From: Symsagittifera roscoffensis
Lineage: Eukaryota; Xenacoelomorpha; Acoela; Convolutidae
Direction of reading: 5' to 3'
Assembly (NCBI RefSeq): GCF_963678635.1
Contig: NC_087069.1
Location: forward strand, 21,779,138 to 21,843,137
Length of the DNA: 64,000 nt
The notes beneath the pieces are model-generated. The model ran no database searches. It was given only the letters and a program-made list of their open reading frames with translations, and was not told the origin of the DNA. Positions 53,301 to 64,000 of the stretch are shown here, one piece after another. Within the stretch, counting starts at the first letter, position 1, and each line of letters starts with the position of its first letter. Made by a program: the position numbers and the translations under genes.

Positions 53301-56300
53301 CAGGTTGGGGAATCTGCAAGAAATTGACGGAATACATAACAGTTTGTCGCAGCATCCTTAACATTGTGAGATTTTGTTGTTTAATTAAAACACTTCATTT
53401 CCCAAAATCGCGCCAAAAAATCCAGGTTGGGGAATCTGCAAGAAATTGACGGAATACATAACAGTTTAACGCAGCATCCTTAACATTGTGAGATTTTGTT
53501 GTTTAATTAAGACACTTCATTTCCCAAAACCGCGCCAAAAAATCCAGGTTGGGGAATCTGCAAGAAATTGACGGAATACATAACAGTTTGTCGCAGCATC
53601 CTTAACATTGTGAGATTTTGTTGTTTAATTAAGACAGTTCATTGCCCAAAACCGCGCCAAAAAAAATCCAAGTTGGGGAATCTGCAAGAAATTGACGGAA
53701 TACATAACAGTTTGTCGCAGCATCCTTAACACTGTGAGATTTTGTTGTTTAATTAAAACACTTCATTTCCCAAAATCGCGCCAAAAAATCCAGGTTGGGG
53801 AATCTGCAAGAAATTGACGGAATACATAACAGTTTAACGCAGCATCCTTAACATTGTGAGATTTTGTTGTTTAATTAAGACACTTCATTTCCCAAAACCG
53901 CGCCAAAAAATCCAGGTTGGGGAATCTGCAAGAAATTGACGGAATACATAACAGTTTGTCGCAGCATCCTTAACATTGTGAGATTTTGTTGTTTAATTAA
54001 GACACTTCATTTCCCAAAACCGCGCCAAAAAATCCAGGTTGGGGAATCTGCAAGAAATTGACGGAATACATAACAGTTTGTCGCAGCATCCTTAACATTG
54101 TGAGATTTTGTTGTTTAATTAAAACACTTCATTTCCCAAAATCGCGCCAAAAAATCCAGGTTGGGGAATCTGCAAGAAATTGACGGAATACATAACAGTT
54201 TGTCGCAGCATCCTTAACATTGTGAGATTTTGTTGTTTAATTAATACACTTCATTTCCCAAAACCGCGCCAAAAAATCCAGGTTGGGGAATCTGCAAGAA
54301 ATTGACGGAATACATAACAGTTTGTCGCAGCATCCTTAACATTGTGAGATTTTGTTGTTGAATTAAGACACTTCATTTCCCAAAACCGCGCCAAAAAATC
54401 CAGGTTGGGGAATCTGCAAGTAATTGACGGAATACATAACAGTTTGTCGCAGCATCCTTAACATTGTGAGATTTTGTTGTTTAATTAAGACACTTCATTT
54501 CCCAAAACCGCGCCAAAAAATCCAGGTTGGGGAATCTGCAAGTAATTGACGGAATACATAACAGTTTGTCGCAGCATCCTTAACATTGTGAGATTTTATT
54601 GTTTAATTAAGACACTTCATATACCAAAACCGCGCCTAAAAATCCAGGTTGGGGAATCTGCAAGATATTGACGGAATACATAACAGTTTGTCGCAGCATC
54701 CTTAACATTGTGAGATTTTGTTGTTTAATTAAGACACTTCATTTCCCAAAACCGCGCCAAAAAATCCAAGTTTGGGAATCTGCAAGAAATTGACGGAATA
54801 CATAACAGTTTGTCGCAGCATCCTTAACATTGTGAGATTTTGTTGTTTAATTAAGACACTTCATTTCCCAAAACCGCGCCAAAAAATCCAGGTTGGGGAA
54901 TCTGCAAGAAATTGACGGAATACATAACAGTTTGTCGCAGCATCCTTAACATTGTGAGATTTTGTTGTTTAATTAAGACAGTTCATTGCCCAAAACCGCG
55001 CCAAAAAAATCCAAGTTGGGGAATCTGCAAGAAATTGACGGAATACATAACAGTTTGTCGCAGCATCCTTAACATTGTGAGATTTTGTTGTTTAATTAAG
55101 ACACTTCATTTCCCAAAACCGCGCCAAAAAATTCAAGTTGGGGAATCTGCAAGAAATTGACGGAATACATAACAGTTTGTCGCAGCATCCTTAACATTGT
55201 GAGATTTTGTTGTTTAATTAAGACACTTCATTTCCCAAAACCGCGCCAAAAAATCCAGGTTGGGGAATCTGCAAGAAATTGACGGAATACATAACAGTTT
55301 GTCGCAGCATCCTTAACATTGTGAGATTTTGTTGTTTAATTAAGACACTTCATTTCCCAAAACCGCGCCAAAAAATCCAGGTTGGGGAATCTGCAAGAAA
55401 TTGACGGAATACATAACAGTTTGTCGCAGCATCCTTAAAATTGTGAGATTTTGTTGTTTAATTAAGACACTTCATTTCCCAAAACCGCGCCAAAAAATCC
55501 AGGTTGGGGAATCTGCAAGAAATTGACGGAATACATAACAGTTTGTCGCAGCATCCTTAACATTGTGAGATTTTGTTGTTTAATTAAGACACTTCATTTC
55601 CCAAAACCGCGCCAAAAAATCCAGGTTGGGGAATCTGCAAGAAATTGACGGAATACATAACAGTTTCTTGAAGCCAAAATCAAGTATAATTTCTGTATGT
55701 TAATTACACATTTCCAGAATACAACTACATTAGCAAGTTCCGCTGAAAAATTGCGGTACTGGCTTGCATTTTTGGAATCGCGATCAACTAGATATAATTG
55801 TTTGTTGCAGAAACCATGACAAAACTTGAATACATAACAGTTTGTCGCAGCATGCTTAACATTGTGAGATTTTGTTGTTTAATTAAGACACTTCATTGCC
55901 CAAAACCGCGCCAAAAAAATCCAAGTTGGGGAATCTGCAAGAAATTGACGGAATACATAACAGTTTGTCGCAGCATCCTTAACATTGTGAGATTTTGTTG
56001 TTTAATTAAGACACTTCATTTCCCAAAACCGCGCCAAAAAATCCAGGTTGGGGAATCTGCAAGAAATTGACGGAATACATAACAGTTTCTTGAAGCCAAA
56101 ATCAAGTATAATTTCTGTATGTTAATTACACATTTCCAGAATACAACTACATTAGCAAGTTCCGCTGAAAAATTGCGGTACTGGCTTGCATTTTTGGAAT
56201 CGCGATCAACTAGATATAATTGTTTGTTGCAGAAACCATGACAAAACTTGAATACATAACAGTTTGTCGCAGCATGCTTAACATTGTGAGATTTTGTTGT

Positions 56301-59052
56301 TTAATTAAGACACTTCATTGCCCAAAACCGCGCCAAAAAAATCCAAGTTGGGGAATCTGCAAGAAATTGACGGAATACATAACAGTTTGTCGCAGCATCC
56401 TTAACATTGTGAGATTTTGTTGTTTAATTAAGACACTTCATTTCCCAAAACCGCGCCAAAAAATCCAGGTTGGGGAATCTGCAAGAAATTGACGGAATAC
56501 ATAACAGTTTCTTGAAGCCAAAATCAAGTATAATTTCTGTATGTTAATTACACATTTCCAGAATACGACTACATTAGCAAGCTCCGCTGACAAATTGCGG
56601 TACTGGCTTGCATTTTTGGAATCGCGATCAACTAGATATAATTGTTTGTTGCAGAATCCATGACAAAACTTGAAGTTTTGTGAGAAAAAATTTTACGTTC
56701 GGGGTTTTTGTTCGCGGAACCCAAGAAAACTTTTATGCTCGACTCTCTTACATTTTTTGAAAATGTTTTGAAATTTGTCTCTGGATTCCAGAGAACTTCA
56801 GACTCCAAAATGAGTGCCTATCCAGAGCACAATTTCGCCGGATGATGAGAGTTTTAATTTCAACCGATTTTGCAATTTAACCGACTGTTGATGGTTGTAC
56901 GTCTTTTATGAATTTGACTTTAGAAAGGATCTTAATTGGGCTTAGGCAAACAAAATTATGGCTTTTTAAGTTACGTTTTTCCACGTACTTTTGTTTAATT
57001 TGTATTTTTTCAAAAACTGTTTTTGTTACTCAGTCTGAATGAGCTGTTCAATGAAAACAGTTTAAAATTCTTTAAGAAACGACTGGTTTCGTTCAATCAA
57101 AATTTTTCCTTTTAAGAAACGAAAACTTGTTCTAGCAGATCCGAGTGTTAAATTGTTAAAATATTTCGATCATCAAATTGTTAGTTCTTGAAAACTCGGT
57201 ATTGATATTTTCTGATACCTCAAAAAAGTAACAAATACATCCGTGGAAAAAAATCGCAAAGTTTTTTTTGCTTGCTGAGATGCTGCAGCATATAGCAGAT
57301 GTACTTTTGCTTTTTTGAAAAAAATTTTCGAAATACTTTTAATATTCAAACTGAAATAAGTTTTATCAAAATTCAGATTTTACGGCAAAAACTTAACAGT
57401 CTTTAACTAAAATTTTTTCTTTGTTCAGAGGTTTAGTTTTTGAAGCGCTCCCAGATATGGAGAATGTAGTTGCTAATCTATGCTTAGTTTTAAAAAAAAA
57501 TGTATAATTCGTCGTTAGATTTTTTTCGGAACTTCAAACGACCTTCTTTTCAAATTTACGCCAGATTAAAAAATTTAGGCAGTTTTATCTGTATTTGTTA
57601 AACGTTTCTTGAGCAGCGTAGCTTATGTGAATGTTCAAACAATCTCGTGGTTATTTTTCTCTAAATTACATTGTCATCAAAAGGTTTTTTTTGTCTACTG
57701 TTAAATTGAAATTTGCAATGTTTTGCGGCTTTTTGTTTTTGCAAAGTTCTTTTATTTTTTTCTTGCAACAAAAAATCTGAAAAATTGAACGTTATTTTTT
57801 TTTTATTTGCTCATATGTTGGTTCGCTCAGACACTATGTTTCATTTGCTCATTTGTTTTGTTCGAAGCTCAATTTACTAATGCTTACTTCAAATAATTTT
57901 ATAAGCGCGAAACTGTAGTAAAACGTGTTAGCGTGAATAATTAGACAGAAACTTTTAACAAAACTTGTTACCGTACCTAGTAAGTGTTCTAACTCAAATC
58001 TGACACTTTTCTTTCAGATCTAAATTTCAGAACTGAAATAGGTTGTGAAATGTTAAAGGAAGGCTTGGATATTTTAGGAATAGGTTATTTCAGATCCTAT
58101 TTTCGATCTGAAATTCGATTTTTCTTGGTTATTTCAGATCTGAAAAAAAAAATCTAATTCAGATCTAACTTCAGATCTGAAATTTAGTTTTTATTCATTA
58201 TTTGAGATCTGAAAAATCAATGATTCTGCACAATGTTTGCAATTTTTTCATACTTTTGTATTTGATAGCTTCTGCTAGCTACTAGCAGGCTCTCAGCAAA
58301 ACCTCAAATGGGATAATGCCATTATATGTTTCCCCAAGCACGAGATAAGCTTCAAAAATACAAATGTAGCGCATGAAACTCAAAAATTTGGCAGGTGGAC
58401 TAACAGTTTTTGAAAACTTTTTAACACAGTTGAACAAGAATTTTAATTCGAAAAAAAAATTTCCTTGAAATTATTCGGAACTTTTTTAGCGCTAAATAAT
58501 CTAAACATAAATTTGTATTGCAGAAACATCAAAAAATAAAACCGCAATTGTTTGCTCGAAATATATAATTTACAATTGAACAAAAAGTTTCTCAGATCTA
58601 ATTTCAAATCTGAATTTTTCTAGTTCAGATCCAATGTTCAGATCGAAATTTTCGAAGTCTTATCAAGATATGAAATAAAAAATTTCAGATCTGAGAGTCA
58701 AATTATGTAAGAAATAAAGAACTTCAGATCTTGCGCAGAAAAAACCCTGGGTACGGATTGTATATTCCGCACGGAAGTTGTTGAACCTCTCCATTTTGAA
58801 TAATTTTAAGCGAGGTGAAACTTTATAAAACTCAAACAAAAATTAAAAAAAAAATAAATACCGTTGTTTTTTGTATAAAACTCGTATCACGGTTTTTTAA
58901 AATTTCGGGCTCTTTTGCACTTTCCGCGCCTCTCAAGTTTTCTTTAATTATTTTAAGTCTTTAAATATTTCACCTGTAATTCTGGTCAAACGCGTAATGC
59001 TACGATGTGATATAAGAAGAAGCAATACGTTCACGATTGTTAGTTTGTTAAC
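50327..59052. repeat. 8,729-bp tandem duplication, unit 2
   Basis: The near-exact repeat of 41598-50326. Satellite runs 50327-55666, composite repeats 55667-56673, unique DNA 56674-58907. It ends inside the MITE at 58908-59081. Confidence 0.9.
56674..58907. other. Unique non-coding DNA, unit 2
   Basis: Second copy of 47945-50179, one base shorter in an A-run. The AGATCTGAA clusters are at about 58014-58229 and 58588-58738. No gene. Confidence 0.5.
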
Positions 59053-59081
59053 ATAGAAGGGGGGCAAAGTGGAAAAGAGCC
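58908..59081. mobile_element. MITE at the end of the duplication
   Basis: 174 bp with ends GGCTCTTTTGCACTTTCC and GGCAAAGTGGAAAAGAGCC. Flanks AAATTTCG and AAATGTCT match at 6 of 8 positions, so an old insertion. Same terminal family as the MITEs at 32350-33435. Confidence 0.7.
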
Positions 59082-60364
59082 AAATGTCTCAATGAGAAGG
59101 CTTTGGTTACAATTCTTACAACCTATGGTCTCTTTCAAAAGCAAAATCTGCACAGCTCTACTTATAGTTTCGAGGAGGTAGCAAAAATTTTAATCATGAT
59201 GAGTTGAGTTGAGCGGCAAATCAAATATCGATTATAGGACCACCTATAAATTTTAAAAACTAGGGCAGTTTTAGGTGGTATGTTTGTATTTCTTAGAGTC
59301 TTAGATTCTTCGACAAGGTAGGTGTTACTTGTCTTCAATCGATGGAAGAGGGCCTGCATTGGAGTTCCATGAATAAAAATCGCTTATAATTGAGTTTGCT
59401 AGTCAGTGTCCACAAAAGTGAAAACAATTCGATTATAAACTATTAAAAATGAATTATAATATTAGTATTTTTCCAGGCAACAAAATCTTTTTTTCATCCA
59501 TTAGAATCAACCTTTTTTCACTCTTGCGGACACTGATAATGAAACTAAATTATAACCGATTTTTTTCCACTTTACTGAGATGCAAACTTCAACGCACATA
59601 AAGTATCTTCTACATTTNNNNNNNNNNNNNNNNNNNNNNNNNNNNNNNNNNNNNNNNNNNNNNNNNNNNNNNNNNNNNNNNNNNNNNNNNNNNNNNNNNN
59701 NNNNNNNNNNNNNNNNNNNNNNNNNNNNNNNNNNNNNNNNNNNNNNNNNNNNNNNNNNNNNNNNNNNNNNNNNNNNNNNNNNNNNNNNNNNNNNNNNNNN
59801 NNNNNNNNNNNNNNNNNGCTTCAGGTGGTATAAATTTTTTCATTCAGTAATGGCTTGTTAAAAACTGTATTTTGCCTAAAAAAGAGCCACACTGACCATA
59901 GTTATTTTTTTCTACATTTTCTCCGAGTAGGAACACAAACTGAGATATTTAGGTAGCATTAATGCAAGCAAAAAAACCGTCAGAGGGATTAAAGTGTCTC
60001 CAACTTTAACCATAATGCACAGTTTGAGCACAACTTCAAACTTAGTCGAATTTACGCTCTCTCCTTTTTTTAAACTTTTAAACTCGAAGAAGTACTTCTA
60101 AGTATCATATTAGAAATCAAACAGAGAATGTCAATAAAAGGACGAATCGGAAAAGAGCCAGATTTTACGATTTTGTTGTCAGTAATTTTCCTTTTGAAAA
60201 TCTCAAGATTAAATTCAAATTAAACTTTGTGGTTTTAGACTAGAAGTTTGAATGAGCATGGCAGCCGAAATCAGAATGAAAATTTTATTCTAGGTTCAGG
60301 GGCTTATTCTGCAATTTTTCTTACATATAAACAAAACAAACGAAAACCAATTTTTAAAGCCATG
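59082..60364 (+). other. Spacer with assembly gap
   Basis: 200 N at 59618-59817, a round-number scaffold gap of unknown true size. Around it, AT-rich DNA without a supported gene. A lone GGAAAAGAGCC near 60150 may be the end of another MITE. Confidence 0.6.
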
Positions 60365-60777
60365 TGGAAGCTGATCTAAACTACATTTTATTATTGCATA
60401 TAAATTAGATATTTTACCACTGTAAACTATTTAATATTAACCAATCATGATCCATCTAACTAACAACCCACTTATTTGTAAGTGCTGAAATTACTTGTAA
60501 TTTCAGCACCAGAGAGATTTGAATTTAACTTAGAAATTAGTTACCTCTCCAAGAGAGCTTCAGCAGCCGCAATAAAACCAGTATACTCTAGATCTATTGA
60601 GCCCAGCAGAGACTAGTTAAACACCTTGAGACTAGTAGCTATAAGAGTAAGATTAGGATCGGTATTAGGCTAAGAAGTTGCACGAATCTATCCGGCCGAA
60701 AATAAGATAGCGTGACGAGCAGACGGTGTACCCTATCCGAAATTACTCTACGAGTTATACACCTCAGTTATAACTCA
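60365..60777 (+). repeat. 5' LTR of copy C
   Basis: 413 bp, TGGAAGCTGATC to TATAACTCA, with the intact 28-bp hairpin (60482-60509), followed two bases later by TGGTGCGACC (PBS at 60780). Confidence 0.9.
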
Positions 60778-60873
60778 TCTGGTGCGACCATAAGTCTCGA
60801 ATAAAGACCTTAAAAAACAAAATAGCTTAGTATTAACCAAAAAAAGATTAGAAATAGACAAAACATTTCCAAA

Positions 60874-61107
60874 ATGTTACACGACAATAACTCAATTGAA
60901 ATGTCTCTACGACTCAATAGATCAGAGCCGCTACTCCGTACAATACGAGAACTACCCGGTATTGGAAAAAGATCTGGGACAAGAGACGACATACGACTAC
61001 ATAGAAACTTACCATTTAGTTTCATGGTCGTACGGCAAAAGCCAACACAAACTTTTATATTTAGAATCTTACAAGCAATTAATTTAGATTTTCATTTGCT
61101 AACATAA
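60874..61107 (+). CDS. 77-codon leader ORF, copy C
   Basis: Same length, start context and stop position as 7856-8089, with about a quarter of residues changed and no indels or stops, even though gag in this copy is ruined. Supports a real protein in the ancestor. Function unknown. Confidence 0.5.
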   Translation: MLHDNNSIEMSLRLNRSEPLLRTIRELPGIGKRSGTRDDIRLHRNLPFSFMVVRQKPTQTFIFRILQAINLDFHLLT

Positions 61108-62049
61108 AATCCTTGACGAAAACTTTTTATGATTATTTCAGGCGCTAGATAAATTTTTATTGTTCAATAACGGTTGATAAAAACATCTCAAATCGTTCCC
61201 TCGAATTCTGCAGTTCTATATAAAACATATTTGAAAAAAAATTTATTGAAAATAAAAATAAAAATTGGTAGCATGACAATAAATTGTTAGTATATATAAA
61301 ACATCCTGTCTTCCAGCTTCATCACCTAAACATAACAGCAATCATAAGTCAACTAATATCATCAAAACTAAAAGTTTTATTAAATTTAAGTTATTTCAAA
61401 AAGCTTATCCTAAGTCTTATATCTATTAAACTTAATTTTATTCTATCTTAAATCAGGTCATCAAGGCTTTCCTTGGATCTAAATCAATTTTCTATTTTAT
61501 AATTTTAATTTTGATCATCAAGGCTTATCCTTGGATCAAAAAGAACAATTTTGTTCTCCCCAACATACTTATCAAGTGTCTAACGACCTAAAACGTCGAT
61601 TCACTACCCAACCTTTTCAAAAGACCCAGGACTAATAGAATTTTTTTAAATACTAACCATTCAAATTAGGCTAAACAGTGAAGAATTTCGGTTTTTCATC
61701 CTTCACTTGACCCCTCCTCTTACGTGACCCAGGATAAATCTTAAGCTTAGTAAGTTCAAAATAGTATCTAACGAACTACTTGCGTTCTAATTATACCTGA
61801 ACCTTGTGGATCGATTTACTATTCTCCAACCCTTGAACACAATCACTACCCCTAAGTAAGATTAAGTAAGTTAACACCTTAGCCTAAACTAGCCACGAGA
61901 AAGTAAAAATCATTCTTCGGCATTGATATACTTTTCTTTCCAACCCTGAACAAAAAGACCCAGGTTAAGCTAACCAATTAATCGTAAGGAAATTAGTCTA
62001 GGAAATTGAAATCACTAAAAACAATTTTGCATCCCTCATCCTAAACTTT
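61108..62049 (+). other. Leader of copy C
   Basis: Homologous to 8090-9019, with the GATC/CAAGG near-hairpins (about 61455-61479, 61513-61537) and donor-like GTAAG sites. No ORF supported. Confidence 0.5.
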
Positions 62050-62388
62050 ATGTCATTGAAAAATCTTGGAAATAAACAAACAATCGTACTACACAATTAT
62101 GAAATAGATAATCAAAATAACGATCTTGTAATAACCCGGCATACACAAACAGTTGAATACATTCGAACAAAACGACAAACAATAAAAAGAAAAAATATAA
62201 GTAAACAAAGACAGATAACACGAAAAAGATTTTCAAAACATAGAAATGCATTCTCCGAATCAGAAGTTAGTAGTCTAGACGCACTATACGAAATAAAAGA
62301 CTCAGTAAATAAAAATTACCCAACCCAAGATCAATTATTTTTTTCCGATTTTTCCGAAACAACTTCAATCTCATCAAAGAAAGGATAA
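62050..62388 (+). pseudogene. Basic pre-gag ORF, copy C, prematurely stopped
   Basis: 112 codons homologous to 9020-9487 (start MSLKNLGNKQT, basic middle). It stops after SKKG, but related sequence continues to about 62510, so it is truncated by mutation. Confidence 0.55.
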
Positions 62389-62494
62389 AACAGAGTAAAA
62401 AAGAAATATAAACCCAAACCAGTAAATCTAAACAACTGGAATCAACCAATTAGACATGTTAATAATTATTTATTAACAGTAATCAAACGAAAAA

Positions 62495-64000
62495 ATGAGC
62501 AACACTCAAAGTGACGAAAGTCCAGACAAAGAAGCAGTTTTCCCCTTTGTTACAAATTCACTCAATGATAGAGGACAAACACGAGTTTGCAAAAATTTAC
62601 TCGAAATTTGTTTGAACCAGAAATCAGTCCATGCAAATCAAAATTCCCCGATATAAAAATCAAAAAACAAATTGTAGAACAATATTTGAAAGAAATATGT
62701 AAACTAACACAACAATACGGAATCTACAGCATAGAAATCAGTTCTCCATGAATATCTCATGGTAAATATGTTATCCAAACAGACGATATTGATTTAGAAT
62801 TTTCAAAAGTGTTCACAGAATATATCAAAAGCATACAATATCAAAATTCACAAAGAGCAAACTCAATATTCACAAACTAAGTTTTTGCAATATTGTATAG
62901 TTATTTATCTATATTAGAAAGAACAGAAGCTCAAAATACATCACCAATCCAAATATCAAAACACACAAAAGTAAGAAAAAAAATTGCCGTATTTTCAACA
63001 TTTTTCAACGCAATCCGTGAAATTTTTACCAATAATGATGTTTACAAAAAAAACTAGCATGGTTTACAAATGATTATTTTACACATAATATCGACTTAAT
63101 TGAACAAGCAAGAAAAAACTTTAGACCCCAAAGTACCAATGATGACACTGTCAATGCAGAACAATCAGATTACGTTTGGGTTCCTGAATGGTCTCATCCA
63201 GCATTTTTAATATTTCCAGTAGATATCTCAAGTCAAGCAATAAATACAATATGTATTCACCAAGATTATGTAAAAATAATACCATTAACAATTGTTGCAG
63301 CACCTTTAATTTAAAATACATTTTCACCTGATACACAAAATAACAGCTTAAATTCAACAGTTATACATCATGAAAACCTCAATGGAACTAGAAATTTTAC
63401 ACAACAAGATATTCAAACACCATCACACTTCATAAATGAAGGAATAGTCGGCACAACAGTTACAACTGCACAACAAAGTATTTCGCCAATACATCCAAAT
63501 CTCACAAAACCGAAACATAGAAATACAACACTACCACAAGTAACCTTACAATCAACCTTTAAACCCTCGGTTGCTCCAAAATATAGACTAATGACAAAAC
63601 CATCAAAACCACGAAAAACGTTCACAAGAAACAACTTCGCAGAACCCAACTATAATTATGCACATCCATCCAGAACAAATCAACCCCCCCCCCCCCAAAA
63701 AAAAATATGCAAAACCACGTATATTCTCGCTATTGGAATCTTCCAAATACATCGACCGATTCAGTAAATATCCAAGATAATTCACACCCTCCACAGAATT
63801 ACAGTGAAAATTACCCATTTTTTCAACAAAATAAGAATAAACAACAAACACTTTATCACACAAATTACTTATCATCTGATGATGATGATTATTATCAACC
63901 AGACATTTTTGCACCATTCACACAAGAATATCACACACAAAGACCGCGACAACCTCAACCATCCCAAAATATGAAAATTTACCCACAAAGTCCAGCAGAT
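62495..64000 (+). pseudogene. gag of copy C, broken
   Basis: Starts with ATG 62495, equivalent to 9462 in B. Recognisable pieces (SKVFTEYIKSIQY, DYFTHNIDLIEQARKNFRP) are interrupted by stops and small indels. Continues past the window edge. Confidence 0.7.

Larger units (their letters stand above)
60365..64000 (+). mobile_element. Retroelement copy C, 5' part, truncated by window edge
   Basis: LTR, PBS, 77-codon ORF, leader, basic ORF and broken gag in the same order as copy B, running off the right edge. Gag has several stops and frame changes, so this copy is inactive, although the leader ORF is intact. Confidence 0.9.

Noticed and set aside
40926-56492. Repeated ORFs of 79-123 codons in the satellite (MTEYITVCRSILNIV type)
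   Set aside because: The monomer length is not a multiple of three and the ORFs exist only where A-run length happens to keep the frame. They follow the DNA repeat, not protein conservation.
59580-59861. ORFs crossing the N gap
   Set aside because: They consist mostly of undetermined residues.

Overview
The window is eukaryotic, most likely from an invertebrate animal. It has a split trypsin-like gene with spliceosomal introns, non-LTR reverse transcriptase fragments, MITEs with target-site duplications, a satellite array and a 200-base assembly gap. I see no bacterial features and cannot name a taxon. Apart from the protease gene, nearly everything is repeats and mobile DNA.

Layout. (1) 1-3843: copy A of a large LTR retroelement on the minus strand, running off the left edge. 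(2) 3844-7358: fragments of possible host exons, a decayed LINE and a degenerate short repeat. (3) 7359-27120: copy B of the same retroelement, complete from LTR to LTR. It has 410-bp LTRs (about five differences by eye, TG...CA ends) and a 4-bp target duplication ATCT, and is 19.8 kb long. (4) 27121-31530: spacer, then a 3-kb LTR element that keeps gag-like but no pol sequence, with 5-bp target duplication GTCGC. (5) 31531-39692: palindromic repeats, a nested cluster of MITEs with GGCTCTTTT ends, a three-exon trypsin-like gene (33653-39138) with LINE debris in intron 1, and a hAT-type MITE. (6) 40833-59052: about 50 monomers of a 122-bp satellite, a 422-bp composite repeat and 2.4 kb of unique DNA. 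An 8,729-bp part of this is repeated in tandem almost without change. (7) 59618-59817: gap. (8) 60365-64000: copy C of the retroelement, plus strand, running off the right edge.

The most interesting object is the A/B/C retroelement family. Copy B has the Ty3/Gypsy order gag, protease, RT, RNase H, integrase, but is two to three times the usual length. The extra length holds a conserved 77-codon ORF just after the primer-binding site, a basic 155-codon ORF overlapping the gag start, and a small two-helix membrane ORF after pol. Next come a Pro/Ser/Thr-rich ORF, a glycoprotein-like env split into two frames, and a further 603-codon frame whose ATG overlaps the env stop codon (ATGA). A 79-bp sequence with all the signals of an intron follows 3 bases after that frame. 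Copy B is damaged: gag changes frame twice, env changes frame once, and an 860-bp tandem duplication breaks the RT region.

Limits: homology calls are by motif and pattern only. No database search, alignment or identity calculation was run. The near-identity of the two 8.7-kb units and of the two 860-bp units could be biological or an assembly error.
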